A stretch of DNA of 35,646 nt from an uncultured Eubacteriales bacterium (lineage in GTDB: Bacteria; Bacillota; Clostridia; Monoglobales; Monoglobaceae): NCBI GenBank assembly GCA_958352815.1, contig CATWQA010000019.1:1-35646 (forward strand), read 5' to 3'. The translations under genes were made by a program, and so were the position numbers. The notes beneath the pieces are model-generated. The model searched no databases. It was not told the origin of the DNA and saw only the letters and a list, made by a program, of their open reading frames with translations. Below, in pieces: positions 23,625 through 30,810 of the stretch (position 1 is the first letter of the stretch; each line of letters begins with the position of its first letter).

Positions 23625-24350
23625 ATGAGAAGTACGATTGATATATTGGGCGTGAAAATTGATAAGATTACGGCTGCCTACGCCTTGAAAAAGGCGGAGC
23701 AGATGGTGCGGAAGCCCGGGGTTTCCACAATCTTTACCCCGAATCCGGAAATCGTTATGGCCGCCTATGAGGATCCGTCCTTTAAAGAGGTTCTCAACTC
23801 TGCCGACATGTGCACCCCTGACGGAATCGGCGTTGTTTATGCGGCAAAGATGCTGGGCACTCCCGTTCCCGAACGGGTTGCGGGCTTTGACCTAACCTGC
23901 GGCCTCCTTGAAAGCCTTAGAAAAACAGGCGAGGGTGTTTTCCTGTTCGGCGCGAAGCCCGGAGTTGCGGAAGCCGCAAGAGACAAGCTTGTTGAACAGT
24001 ACACCGGTCTTAATATTGCCGGAGTGCAGCACGGTTATTTTTCGGAATCCGAAAACGAGGATATTATCAAAAAAATTAACGACTCGGGGGCTGCGCTGCT
24101 CCTTGTCTGCCTGGGCGCACCTAAGCAGGAGAAGTGGATTTACGAGAACAAGAGCAAGCTCACCTCTGTCAACCTATGCATGGGCGTCGGCGGAGCTTTG
24201 GACGTCTTTGCGGGCATCGTGAACCGCGCTCCCGATATATTTATAAAGTGCAATCTTGAATGGCTCTACAGATTTTGCAAAAACCCCAGCAGGCTCAACC
24301 GTTTTGCCACCCTGCCCAGGTTTATGATGACGGTTAGAAAAAATAAGTAG
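23625..24350 (+). CDS. tagA: WecG/TagA/CpsF family glycosyltransferase
   Basis: 241 aa from the ATG preceded by AAGGAG; a TTG 18 nt further upstream is in frame but lies before the SD. The family motifs are all present: TPNPEIVMAA, ADMCTPDGIGVV, ERVAGFDL, VFLFGAKPGVAE, VCLGAPKQEKWI, CMGVGGALDVFAG, RAPDIFIKCNLEWLYRF. In Gram-positives such enzymes (TagA/TarA) add N-acetylmannosamine to lipid-linked GlcNAc, the first committed step of wall teichoic acid or similar secondary polymers. This may be the polymer pathway that SLH proteins depend on, but that link is inference. It has its own promoter; the next gene follows after 65 nt. Confidence 0.9.
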   Translation: MRSTIDILGVKIDKITAAYALKKAEQMVRKPGVSTIFTPNPEIVMAAYEDPSFKEVLNSADMCTPDGIGVVYAAKMLGTPVPERVAGFDLTCGLLESLRKTGEGVFLFGAKPGVAEAARDKLVEQYTGLNIAGVQHGYFSESENEDIIKKINDSGAALLLVCLGAPKQEKWIYENKSKLTSVNLCMGVGGALDVFAGIVNRAPDIFIKCNLEWLYRFCKNPSRLNRFATLPRFMMTVRKNK

Positions 24351-24415
24351 CCGCTTGGGTTCGCGAGGGAATTTGTTTAAACATAGTAATTAATTTTGGA
24401 GAAAGGATTTTTATT

Positions 24416-24946
24416 ATGTTGTATGTTTTTTTGGCGGACGGATTTGAAGAAACAGAAGCGATTGCGCCTATTGATGTAATACGCCGTGCGGGGCTTGAAA
24501 TTAAGACCGTGGGCGTGGGCTCCGATATGCCCTGCGGCGCTCACAATATTTACGTTAAGGTGGACTGCACCGAAATCAATATGGACGACATGGACGGGAT
24601 TATTCTCCCGGGAGGTATGCCCGGAACCCTGAACCTACAAAAAAATCCCATGGTAAATCAGGCAATTGAGCACTGCCGCAAAAACGGCAAGCTTATTGCG
24701 GCAATCTGCGCCGCGCCTATGATTTTAGGGGAGCTTGGGTATCTGGACGGAAAGAACGCCGTGTGCTTCCCCGGCTTTGAGGACAGTCTGGGCGAGGCAA
24801 ATATTTTGTCTGACGGCGTTGTGAGAGACGGAGATATTATTACCGCCAAGGGCGCGGGAAAGGCTTTGGAGTTCGGCGCCGCCATCGTGGATTACTTTAT
24901 GGGCGACGGCAAGGGCGGCAACGTGCTTAAAAAGATGCAAATTTAG
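24416..24946 (+). CDS. DJ-1/PfpI family protein
   Basis: 176 aa, single DJ-1/PfpI domain. Visible: FLADGFEETEAIAPIDVIRRAG with the conserved Glu, DGIILPGGMPGTLNL, the nucleophile-elbow Cys98 in AAICAAPMILGELG, and DGDIITAKGAGKALEFG. Members act as chaperones, deglycases or glyoxalases; which applies here cannot be told. Not the same as the sulfur-carrier thiamine genes despite the old name ThiJ. SD GGAGAAAGGA. The next gene starts 2 nt after the stop, so they are co-translated. Confidence 0.9.
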   Translation: MLYVFLADGFEETEAIAPIDVIRRAGLEIKTVGVGSDMPCGAHNIYVKVDCTEINMDDMDGIILPGGMPGTLNLQKNPMVNQAIEHCRKNGKLIAAICAAPMILGELGYLDGKNAVCFPGFEDSLGEANILSDGVVRDGDIITAKGAGKALEFGAAIVDYFMGDGKGGNVLKKMQI

Positions 24947-24948
24947 CC

Positions 24949-25509
24949 ATGAACAAGGGCGAACAGAGAATATATTTAAAAAATACAAGAAAAGCTATAC
25001 CCAAAGCTGAGCGGGCAGCCAAAAGCCGACTTATGGCGGACAGGCTGTTTGAGGCAGAGGAATACAGGGTCGCCAAAACCCTGCTCATATACATATCGGT
25101 AGGCAGCGAGGTTGAGACGGAAGCCATAATGCACCATGCAACGGCAAACGGGAAGAGAGTTGCCGTGCCGTTATGCCGCACGGATACCTGCACAATGGAG
25201 GCGTACGCCATAGATAGTTTTGACGAACTGGAGCCCGGGAGCTACGGCATACCCGAGCCCAAAAGCTACGGCAGGCAGCCTCTTTCCAAAGAGGAAATTG
25301 ACCTGATTATTGTCCCCGGGCTGGGCTTTGATAAGCGCGGATTTCGCATGGGCTACGGAAAAGGCTACTATGACAGATACCTGAGGGACTTTAAGGGGCG
25401 CTCAATCGGTCTGTGCTTTGAAGAATGTCTGATGGATGAGATAGTCCATGACGAATACGATGTGAGCGTTCACAAGGTGATTACCGAAAATCAAATTACA
25501 GGCACATAA
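24949..25509 (+). CDS. 5-formyltetrahydrofolate cyclo-ligase
   Basis: 186 aa, normal family length. N-terminal basic region KNTRKAIPKAERAAKSRLMADRL, YISVGSEVETEAI, KRVAVPLCR, and the signature IIVPGLGFDKRGFRMGYGKGYYDRYL near 120-145. The enzyme converts 5-formyl-THF to 5,10-methenyl-THF with ATP, returning stored folate to one-carbon metabolism. No separate SD is evident before the ATG; it starts 2 nt after the DJ-1 gene stop and is probably translated by coupling. Part of the tagA to rodA run of genes. Confidence 0.93.
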   Translation: MNKGEQRIYLKNTRKAIPKAERAAKSRLMADRLFEAEEYRVAKTLLIYISVGSEVETEAIMHHATANGKRVAVPLCRTDTCTMEAYAIDSFDELEPGSYGIPEPKSYGRQPLSKEEIDLIIVPGLGFDKRGFRMGYGKGYYDRYLRDFKGRSIGLCFEECLMDEIVHDEYDVSVHKVITENQITGT

Positions 25510-25534
25510 AAAATTAATACGGAGGGTGATTCAA

Positions 25535-26689
25535 GTGGAGGATAAGTACAAAACTCTTGAAGAACTTGAGGCGAAGCGAAACGCGCGGGAAGCCATGAAG
25601 AGACTTAAGCAAAAAAAGAGAAAGCGCAACAGGACGATTGCGCTGCTCGTCTTGGTTGCGGTTATATTGGCGGCAGGTGTCGGTTTTTGCGGCAACTTGG
25701 CGTACAGAGACATAAACGGGCTTGACGGAGACGGAAAGTCATACGTCATCGATGTCCCCGCAGGGGCAGGAGCTTCAAAGGTTGCCACTCTTTTGAGCAA
25801 CAGGGGCATTATTAAATACCCCACCCTGTTTAAGCTCTACGCGGGCAACAAATATATGTTCCAACAGGGACGGCACTCTGTGTCAACCTCTATGACCTAT
25901 GACGAGCTTTTGGAGACTTTCGGCAGCTACGCCGAGGGCGGCGTCGGCGAGCAGGTTGAGGTGGTCATCCCCGAGGGGTACGAGCTGGTGCAGATTGCGG
26001 AGCTGCTGGAACAAAACGGGCTTACAACAAAGGACGAATTTTTAAACGAGGTAAACTACGGAGAGTTTGACTACGACTTTGTAGCTCAAATCCCCAGAGA
26101 GGAAAACCGTCTTGAGGGGTATTTGTACCCTGCCACCTACCAGATTTATCCCGGAACATCGGCACACGATATTGTGCTTATGATGCTCTCCGCCTTTAAC
26201 TCAAACGTTATGCCCGTATATAACGCCAGCGGAACCACCGACACTGTTGACTACATAGTGACAATGGCTTCGGTTATCGAGCGGGAGGCAGCCAACGAAA
26301 GCGAAATGAAAACCGTATCCTCTGTGTTCAACAACAGGCTGTACGAGGGCAGAAAGCTTGAATCCTGCGCTACGGTTCAGTACATTCTTCACGAGCGCAA
26401 AACCGTGCTCAGCGTGGAGGACACCGAGATAGACTCTCCCTACAACACCTATAAGTACAAGGGGCTCCCCATCGGACCTATATCTTCGCCGGGGCTTGCC
26501 GCAATCAAGGCGGCGCTTTATCCCATTGACACAGACTATATGTACTTTGTGGCAGACCCCAGCGGTTCAAAGAACTACTTCTCACAGACCTATGAGGAGC
26601 ACAACGAAAAAATAGAGCAGCTGAACAACGGCTTGCCTGTTGACGAGAGCACGCCGACGCCCAAGCCCGAAGCCACTGCCGAAGATTAA
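25535..26689 (+). CDS. mltG: Endolytic murein transglycosylase MltG (YceG-like)
   Basis: 384 aa from the GTG at 25535, 8 nt after GGAGGG; an earlier GTG at 25526 overlaps the SD and is unlikely. A basic cytoplasmic N-terminus (1-33) and one TM helix (about 34-52) precede the LysM-like subdomain (YVIDVPAGAGASKVATLLSNRG) and the YceG domain: VVIPEGYELVQIAELLEQNG, LEGYLYPATYQIYPG, ASVIEREA with catalytic Glu249, FNNRL, LESCATVQYIL, PYNTYKYKGLPIGPISSPGLAAIKA. It cuts nascent glycan strands and is thought to set their length. A Pro/Thr-rich tail ends it. The next gene, trmR, follows after 15 nt, as in Bacillus yrrL-yrrM. Confidence 0.93.
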   Translation: MEDKYKTLEELEAKRNAREAMKRLKQKKRKRNRTIALLVLVAVILAAGVGFCGNLAYRDINGLDGDGKSYVIDVPAGAGASKVATLLSNRGIIKYPTLFKLYAGNKYMFQQGRHSVSTSMTYDELLETFGSYAEGGVGEQVEVVIPEGYELVQIAELLEQNGLTTKDEFLNEVNYGEFDYDFVAQIPREENRLEGYLYPATYQIYPGTSAHDIVLMMLSAFNSNVMPVYNASGTTDTVDYIVTMASVIEREAANESEMKTVSSVFNNRLYEGRKLESCATVQYILHERKTVLSVEDTEIDSPYNTYKYKGLPIGPISSPGLAAIKAALYPIDTDYMYFVADPSGSKNYFSQTYEEHNEKIEQLNNGLPVDESTPTPKPEATAED

Positions 26690-26704
26690 TAACCGAGGTT
26701 AAAA

Positions 26705-27376
26705 ATGGTTGACGACAACATAAACTACGAATATATAATTCGATATATACGAGACGTTTTGCCGCAGCGTAGCGGTATTGAGGGAGAGCTTGAGGTTTTT
26801 GCCGAGGAATACGACGTTCCCATATCCCAGCCGGAGACAATAAAGCTGTTAGAGATATTGGCAAAGCTGGGCAACAGAAAGCGGATTTTGGAGGTCGGAA
26901 CCGCCATAGGCTACTCTGCAATCCGCCTTGCCAAAGCAAGCGGCGGGTGCGTGGACACTATTGAGATAAACGGGGACGCAGCGAATTTTGCGAGAAAGAA
27001 TTTTGAGCGCGCGGGTCTGAGCCAAAAAATCACCCTGTATGAGGGGGACGCAAACCTGGTTCTGCCCGAGCTTGCCGCCAAGGGCAATCGGTACGACATG
27101 ATTTTTGTGGATGCGGCAAAGGCGCAGTATAACTCGTTTTTTGATTACTGTATGGAGATGCTGGAGGACGGAGGCTTGCTCATATCCGACAATATTTTAT
27201 ACAAGGGCATGACGGCAAGTGACGACTTAGTTTTGCACAGAAAGCGCACAATAGTAAAGAGACTGCGTAAGTATGTGGAGATGATTTGTAATCATACACT
27301 GCTTGACACCGCTATTCTTCCTCTGGGAGACGGGGTCGGAATAAGCATTAAGACGAAAGAAAACGGAGTAATATGA
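26705..27376 (+). CDS. trmR: tRNA 5-hydroxyuridine O-methyltransferase-like protein
   Basis: 223 aa. A class I SAM-dependent O-methyltransferase of the catechol-OMT-like family: ILEVGTAIGYSAIRLA (61-76), DTIEING (84-90), FVDAAKAQY with metal-binding Asp136, and LLISDNILYKG with Asp162-Asn163. Its place directly after mltG matches Bacillus subtilis yrrL-yrrM, where YrrM is TrmR, which methylates 5-hydroxyuridine at the wobble position of tRNAs. The assignment rests on family plus synteny; a small-molecule methyltransferase cannot be excluded. SD GAGG. It ends directly at the start of rodA. Confidence 0.85.
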   Translation: MVDDNINYEYIIRYIRDVLPQRSGIEGELEVFAEEYDVPISQPETIKLLEILAKLGNRKRILEVGTAIGYSAIRLAKASGGCVDTIEINGDAANFARKNFERAGLSQKITLYEGDANLVLPELAAKGNRYDMIFVDAAKAQYNSFFDYCMEMLEDGGLLISDNILYKGMTASDDLVLHRKRTIVKRLRKYVEMICNHTLLDTAILPLGDGVGISIKTKENGVI

Positions 27377-28492
27377 ATGTTAGAAAAGACAAGAGGTTTT
27401 CGCGATGCAATCAAGAATATTGACTTCACGCTGATAATACTCACTATTGCCGCTGCGGTATTCGGAATAGTAATGATTTCCAGCGCAGGAGGGGACGGCT
27501 CCGCCAGATATGTTATCGTACAGTCGGCGGCGTTGGTTCTGGGTCTTGTGGGCGTGGTTATAATCAGTATTCTTGACTATGACTATCTGGCGCGGCTTTC
27601 AAAATATATCTACATTGCCTGCATAGTTCTTCTTGTTCTGGTGCTGATCCCCGGAATAGGCTATATGCAAAACGGCGCGAGAAGCTGGTTCCGCCTGGGC
27701 TCGGTGAGCTTGCAGCCTGCGGAGCTTGTGAAGATCGGCTTTATTATTGTCTTTTCCAAGGTTCTGAGTAACACAGGCAGCAGCCTTAATAAGCCCAAAA
27801 CTCTGGGCAAGGTACTTGCTCTGCCTGCGGTGCTGTGCGTGCTTATGCTGCTCCAGCCCGATTTCGGAACGGTTGTGGTATTTGTTATGATGGCTGCCGC
27901 CATGCTTTTTATGGCGAAGCTCAATTTAAAATACATTCTCGGCGCAGTCGGCGCTGTCATTGTCATGTGTCCCATTGCATGGTTCTTCCTGCTAAGACCC
28001 TACCAAAAAAACAGGATTATAACTCTTTTTAATCCGGAGATTGACCCGACAGGCAGCGGGTATCACGTTATTCAATCAAAGACGGCAGTGGGCAGCGGCA
28101 AGCTTACGGGAATGGGGCTCTACAACGGCTCCAGCCGATACAATAACCTGCTCCCCGAAAGGCATACCGACTTTATTTACTCTGTGGTGTGCGAGGAGCT
28201 GGGAATGATAGGCGGCATTGCCGTAATCATATTGCTGTCCGCAATAATCATCAGATGTCTGTACATCGGCATAAACGCCCGCAATAACGAGGGACTTTAT
28301 ATATGCACAGGGGTTGCGGCAATGCTGGCGTTTCAGTCCTTTGAGAATATCGGCATGTGCATCGGCATCTTCCCTGTAACGGGCATAACCCTGCCGTTTT
28401 TCAGCTACGGCGGTTCTTCCCTTGTTACCAATATGCTGGCACTCGGACTGGTACTGAACGTTAGGTATCGATACAAAAAAATCAACTTCTAA
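27377..28492 (+). CDS. rodA: FtsW/RodA/SpoVE family peptidoglycan polymerase
   Basis: 371 aa, about ten TM helices. SEDS motifs: MISSAGGDGSARYVIVQSAAL, GYMQNGARSWFRLGSVSLQPAELVKIGFII with the catalytic-type region, LLQPDFGTVVVFVMM, SGYHVIQSKTAVGSGKLTGMGL, LPERHTDFIYSVVCEELGMIGG, GIFPVTGITLPFFSYGGSSLVTN. SEDS proteins polymerise lipid II with a partner class B PBP. The absence of a PBP or division genes nearby and the mltG neighbour favour RodA-type elongation over FtsW, but the sequence alone does not settle it. The ATG has GGAG 9 nt upstream and begins right after the trmR stop. Confidence 0.88.
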   Translation: MLEKTRGFRDAIKNIDFTLIILTIAAAVFGIVMISSAGGDGSARYVIVQSAALVLGLVGVVIISILDYDYLARLSKYIYIACIVLLVLVLIPGIGYMQNGARSWFRLGSVSLQPAELVKIGFIIVFSKVLSNTGSSLNKPKTLGKVLALPAVLCVLMLLQPDFGTVVVFVMMAAAMLFMAKLNLKYILGAVGAVIVMCPIAWFFLLRPYQKNRIITLFNPEIDPTGSGYHVIQSKTAVGSGKLTGMGLYNGSSRYNNLLPERHTDFIYSVVCEELGMIGGIAVIILLSAIIIRCLYIGINARNNEGLYICTGVAAMLAFQSFENIGMCIGIFPVTGITLPFFSYGGSSLVTNMLALGLVLNVRYRYKKINF

Positions 28493-28584
28493 TAGGGAAC
28501 AGAAAAATTGTCCGGAATGCGCAAACCTCACCGCTCGCAGTATACCGATACAGCTTCGATAAAGACTCCGCCTTTAAAACATTT

Positions 28585-28676
28585 CGCCCACCCAATTGCG
28601 CTCGCCGCCTCCGCCCCGAGCGCAGTTCGTTCTCCCTCCGGGAGAAACGAGTTAGGGGACGTTGTCCCCTAAGACC
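28585..28676. repeat. GC-rich dispersed repeat (R7), empty site
   Basis: CGCCCACCCAATTGCGCTC joined directly to GCCGCCTCCGCCCCGAGCGC, then TCTCCCTCCGGGAGA hairpin and TTAGGGGACGTTGTCCCCTAA. The second half matches R5 in the thi leader. Confidence 0.78.
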
Positions 28677-28694
28677 TCTTTAAGGGAGAATGCA

Positions 28695-28714
28695 ATTTTG
28701 ATAAAGGCTTTGTC
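28695..28714 (+). repeat. Partial MITE-like repeat end
   Basis: ATTTTGATAAAGGCTTTG followed by TC; same terminal sequence as 23261-23278. It separates R7 from R8. Confidence 0.6.
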
Positions 28715-28720
28715 TTTGTT

Positions 28721-28768
28721 CGCCCGCCCTGCGCTCGGGGAGGTCGGGCGAGCGCAACAGGGCGGGCG
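28721..28768. repeat. GC-rich hairpin repeat (R8)
   Basis: CGCCCGCCCTG..CGCTCGGGGAGGTCGGGCGAGCG..CAGGGCGGGCG forms a near-perfect palindromic hairpin; opposite-orientation relative of R10. Confidence 0.78.
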
Positions 28769-28896
28769 TTTTGCCAAAGTATTCAATTTAATCAAAATTA
28801 TATGGTTGTAGTACAAAGGTAGAATTTTATTTATTACATGGTATTACGAATTTGAGGGTTTCGCATATCCAAACCCGTTAATTTCAATAAAAGCTT

Positions 28897-28933
28897 TAAT
28901 AAAAGAAAGTTGCGGAAACAAACGTTTCCGCAA
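28897..28933 (-). terminator. Terminator of DUF2752-TM2 operon
   Basis: On the minus strand TTGCGGAAAC-GTTT-GTTTCCGCAA (10-bp stem) is followed by CTTTCTTTTATT, right after the stop at 28939. Confidence 0.85.
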
Positions 28934-28938
28934 TCAAA

Positions 28939-29418
28939 TTAACAGTCATTTTTCAGAGGTATTCCTCTGCTGTCCGTATTAATATGTCTGCACAGTATTA
29001 AGATACCTTCAATAAATCCCCAGAGCGAGCCGATTCCGCAGGTTATTACCGTCACAATAATCTGGAGCACTCCTCTTGTGGTGTTGCCCAGATAAAAGCT
29101 GTGCACGCCTATACTTCCGAAGAACAGACCCAGCAGCCCTGCAACCAGGCGGGATTTGGGCGGACCGTCCATATACATATTCCGAGCATAGCTCTGACCG
29201 CTGTTATATGCCGCCGTATTTCCCTGAGCGGGATTGTACTGCGCACCCTGACCGTTCAGCGGAGTTCCGCAGTTGGAGCAGAAAGCGTAGTCCGCAGAGT
29301 TTTCCGCACCGCACTTAGGGCAAGCCCTTGCGCCCGCTCCCGAGCTTACCATCTGACCGCAAACAGAGCAAGTGCTTGCGCCGTCGGGAATTTCATTACC
29401 GCAATTTGAACATTTCAT
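28939..29418 (-). CDS. Double zinc-ribbon TM2-domain membrane protein
   Basis: 159 aa from the ATG preceded by AGAGGAGA; an upstream in-frame start at 29478 would add leader sequence and is rejected. Two zinc ribbons at the N-terminus: C3-x2-C6...C-x2-C and a second CPKCG...CSNCG near residues 33-51. A Gln/Asn/Tyr-rich linker follows, then a TM2 domain (about 88-145): KSRLVAGLLGLFFGSIGVHSFYLG..RGVLQIIVTVITCGIGSLWGFIEGILIL, two helices with the conserved turn. TM2 proteins are widespread and of unknown exact role. It lies 26 nt after the DUF2752 gene; the pair is a frequent association. Confidence 0.9.
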   Translation of the reverse strand: MKCSNCGNEIPDGASTCSVCGQMVSSGAGARACPKCGAENSADYAFCSNCGTPLNGQGAQYNPAQGNTAAYNSGQSYARNMYMDGPPKSRLVAGLLGLFFGSIGVHSFYLGNTTRGVLQIIVTVITCGIGSLWGFIEGILILCRHINTDSRGIPLKNDC

Positions 29419-29444
29419 AATTATTCTCCTCTCATATATAATAT

Positions 29445-29819
29445 TCATATTTTTAATATATTCCTGACTATTCCCCAAACAATAAGTATAACCGCCAAAA
29501 CAACCAACGCCGCCGACACAATTTTTGACATGGGACGGTCGTATACATATAAATAGGGGAGATAAAACAAAATAAATATCAGCACAGCCATTTCCGGATA
29601 AAACAGCAGGTTATATTCCATGGGCTTCAGCAAGTCCCCGCTAAACACAGCCAGCACGCCGTTTGTGTTGCCGCACCCCGGGCACCGAAGCCCGGTAAAA
29701 TCTCGGAAAAAGCACCTCAGTCCTACTACGTCAAGCTTCACGAGAATAAGCAAAGCCAAGCAGACCGCCCCAATGCCCAAATACATCAAGACAAGCCTTT
29801 TGCCCCTGCTTTCCCTCAT
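29445..29819 (-). CDS. DUF2752 membrane protein
   Basis: 124 aa from the ATG preceded by AGAGGTGA; the longer frame starting at 29867 runs over the promoter and is rejected. The family signature CFFRDFTGLRCPGCGNTNGVLAVFSGD (about 36-62) is clear. TM helices lie at about 10-30, 72-92 and 100-120. Function unknown; DUF2752 genes are typically found next to TM2 or CD225-like small membrane proteins, as here. A promoter sits immediately upstream, so the mRNA leader would be very short (about 13 nt). Confidence 0.9.
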   Translation of the reverse strand: MRESRGKRLVLMYLGIGAVCLALLILVKLDVVGLRCFFRDFTGLRCPGCGNTNGVLAVFSGDLLKPMEYNLLFYPEMAVLIFILFYLPYLYVYDRPMSKIVSAALVVLAVILIVWGIVRNILKI

Positions 29820-29838
29820 GATTTTCACCTCTAAAGAG

Positions 29839-29867
29839 ATTATACAACATATTCCGTTATTATGCAA
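29839..29867 (-). promoter_or_regulatory. Sigma-A promoter of DUF2752-TM2 operon
   Basis: On the minus strand TTGCAT (29862-29867), 17-nt spacer, TATAAT (29839-29844). It is back to back with the copper promoter at 29889. Confidence 0.8.
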
Positions 29868-29888
29868 TATAAATTTTTACAAAACCTC

Positions 29889-29938
29889 TTGACAAATACC
29901 CCGCAGGGGTATATAATTATTATACCCCTGCGGGGTAT
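29889..29938 (+). promoter_or_regulatory. Copper-responsive promoter with two CsoR operators
   Basis: TTGACA (29889-29894), 17-nt spacer, TATAAT (29912-29917). A palindrome ATACCCCGCAGGGGTAT (29896-29912) fills the spacer and a second, ATACCCCTGCGGGGTAT (29922-29938), covers the predicted start site. Both fit the TACCCC-N-GGGGTA CsoR operator type. CsoR bound here would block polymerase; Cu(I) would release it. The target genes csoR-copA follow. Confidence 0.9.
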
Positions 29939-29958
29939 TAAAACTATTTTATTCCTAT

Positions 29959-30115
29959 CGGTTTCCCCGAAGGGAAAAACCGACACCGCCCGGGTTCGGC
30001 TATGACCCGACATCTTTGATGTTGGTTGGCACTCAGGATTCAACTCATACAAAGTATGCAGTGTCAATAACAGCCCTTAGTTGTTGCCGGTGAGGCGGAA
30101 CAGGGCTAGGCACAT
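29959..30115. repeat. GC-rich dispersed repeat (R9) with mini-element copy G
   Basis: Flanks match R4: hairpin CGGTTTCCCCGAAGGG, CCGCCCGGGTTCGGC on one side and GAGGCGGAACAGGGCTAGGC on the other, split by the mini-element. It lies in the untranslated leader of csoR. Confidence 0.75.
30001..30093 (+). repeat. 93-nt mini-element, copy G
   Basis: Starts TATGACC. Hairpin 1 is CCGACATC-TTT-GATGTTGG, with base pairs that differ from copies A and B yet keep the stem. CATAC-AAA-GTATG in the middle and CAATAAC/GTTGTTG near the 3' end also pair. The ends are more degenerate than in A and B. Confidence 0.75.
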
Positions 30116-30221
30116 ACAAACCAATAAAATAATATAAATTATGCGGGATAATCGCCGATGTAAATTTTTATGTTTAATACAAACCCATTTGTTATTGATT
30201 TAAACGCACACTACGGCAGAA

Positions 30222-30268
30222 CGCCCGCCCTGTTGCGCTCGCCCGACCTCCTCGATCGCAGGGCGGGG
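30222..30268. repeat. GC-rich hairpin repeat (R10) in csoR leader
   Basis: CGCCCGCCCTG...CAGGGCGGGG arms around TTGCGCTCGCCCGACCTCCTCGATCG-type loop sequence. It lies 56 nt before the csoR start. A further hairpin (30283-30310, TTTTAGGG/CCCTAAAA) abuts the csoR SD. Confidence 0.75.
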
Positions 30269-30323
30269 ATAAAAATGATTGGTTTTAGGGGTTTTCAAAA
30301 ATCCCTAAAAGGAAGGAGAAAAA

Positions 30324-30617
30324 ATGTCTGACTGTTGTCACAAAACAAAAAAGCGTTCCGACAAGGAATACAAAGGTCTGATTAACCGCCTCAGCCGAAT
30401 TGAGGGACAAATCAGAGGTATAAAAAACATGGTGGAAAACGACGCTTATTGCATTGATATTCTGGTGCAGGTGGCGGCTGCCAACGCCGCGCTCAACTCA
30501 TTTAACAAGGAGCTTCTGGGGAACCACATCAAAACCTGTGTGGCGGACGACATAAGAAACGGCAAGGACGAGACCGTTGACGAGCTTGTCGCCACGCTGC
30601 AAAAGCTGATGAAGTAA
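30324..30617 (+). CDS. csoR: Copper-sensing transcriptional repressor CsoR
   Basis: 97 aa, four-helix DUF156 family. The Cu(I) ligand set Cys43, His68 and Cys72 is present (YCIDILVQVAAANAAL; NHIKTCVADDI), and the N-terminal NRLSRIEGQIRGIKNMVE is typical. The ligand pattern fits copper; formaldehyde-sensing FrmR and nickel-sensing RcnR relatives have different residues. A perfect pair of operators lies at its promoter, and copA is downstream, so it autoregulates the copper operon. SD GGAAGGAG 5 nt before the ATG. The mRNA leader is about 400 nt, unusually long because it carries repeats. Confidence 0.95.
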   Translation: MSDCCHKTKKRSDKEYKGLINRLSRIEGQIRGIKNMVENDAYCIDILVQVAAANAALNSFNKELLGNHIKTCVADDIRNGKDETVDELVATLQKLMK

Positions 30618-30810
30618 CCAAAGGAAACGTGAAAGTTCCTTTCACGTTATGCCTCCGGCGGATTAAACGGCGCGTGCGAAATTTTTCTCGCTTATAGCTC
30701 GCAAACGCACATGCGCAAAAAATCTCTTATCATTCCTTGCTCCGCTGATAAGAGAATTTTAATTGATGAATACATGCCGAAGCGGAGCGGCGGAATGGAG
30801 ATTTTTAGTT
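30618..30810 (+). other. csoR-copA intercistronic region with two hairpins
   Basis: 193 nt. AACGTGAAAG/CTTTCACGTT (30626-30648) has no T run; TCTCTTATCA/TGATAAGAGA (30723-30755) is followed by ATTTTAATT and looks like a weak terminator or processing site. No promoter is obvious, so copA probably depends on read-through from the csoR promoter. Confidence 0.55.

Larger units (their letters stand above)
28493..28938. other. Repeat-bearing intergenic region after rodA
   Basis: Contains R7 (28585-28676), a MITE-like end (28695-28714), R8 (28721-28768), an AT-rich stretch and the minus-strand terminator at 28897-28933. No gene or standard terminator for rodA is evident other than the repeat hairpins. 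Confidence 0.6.
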
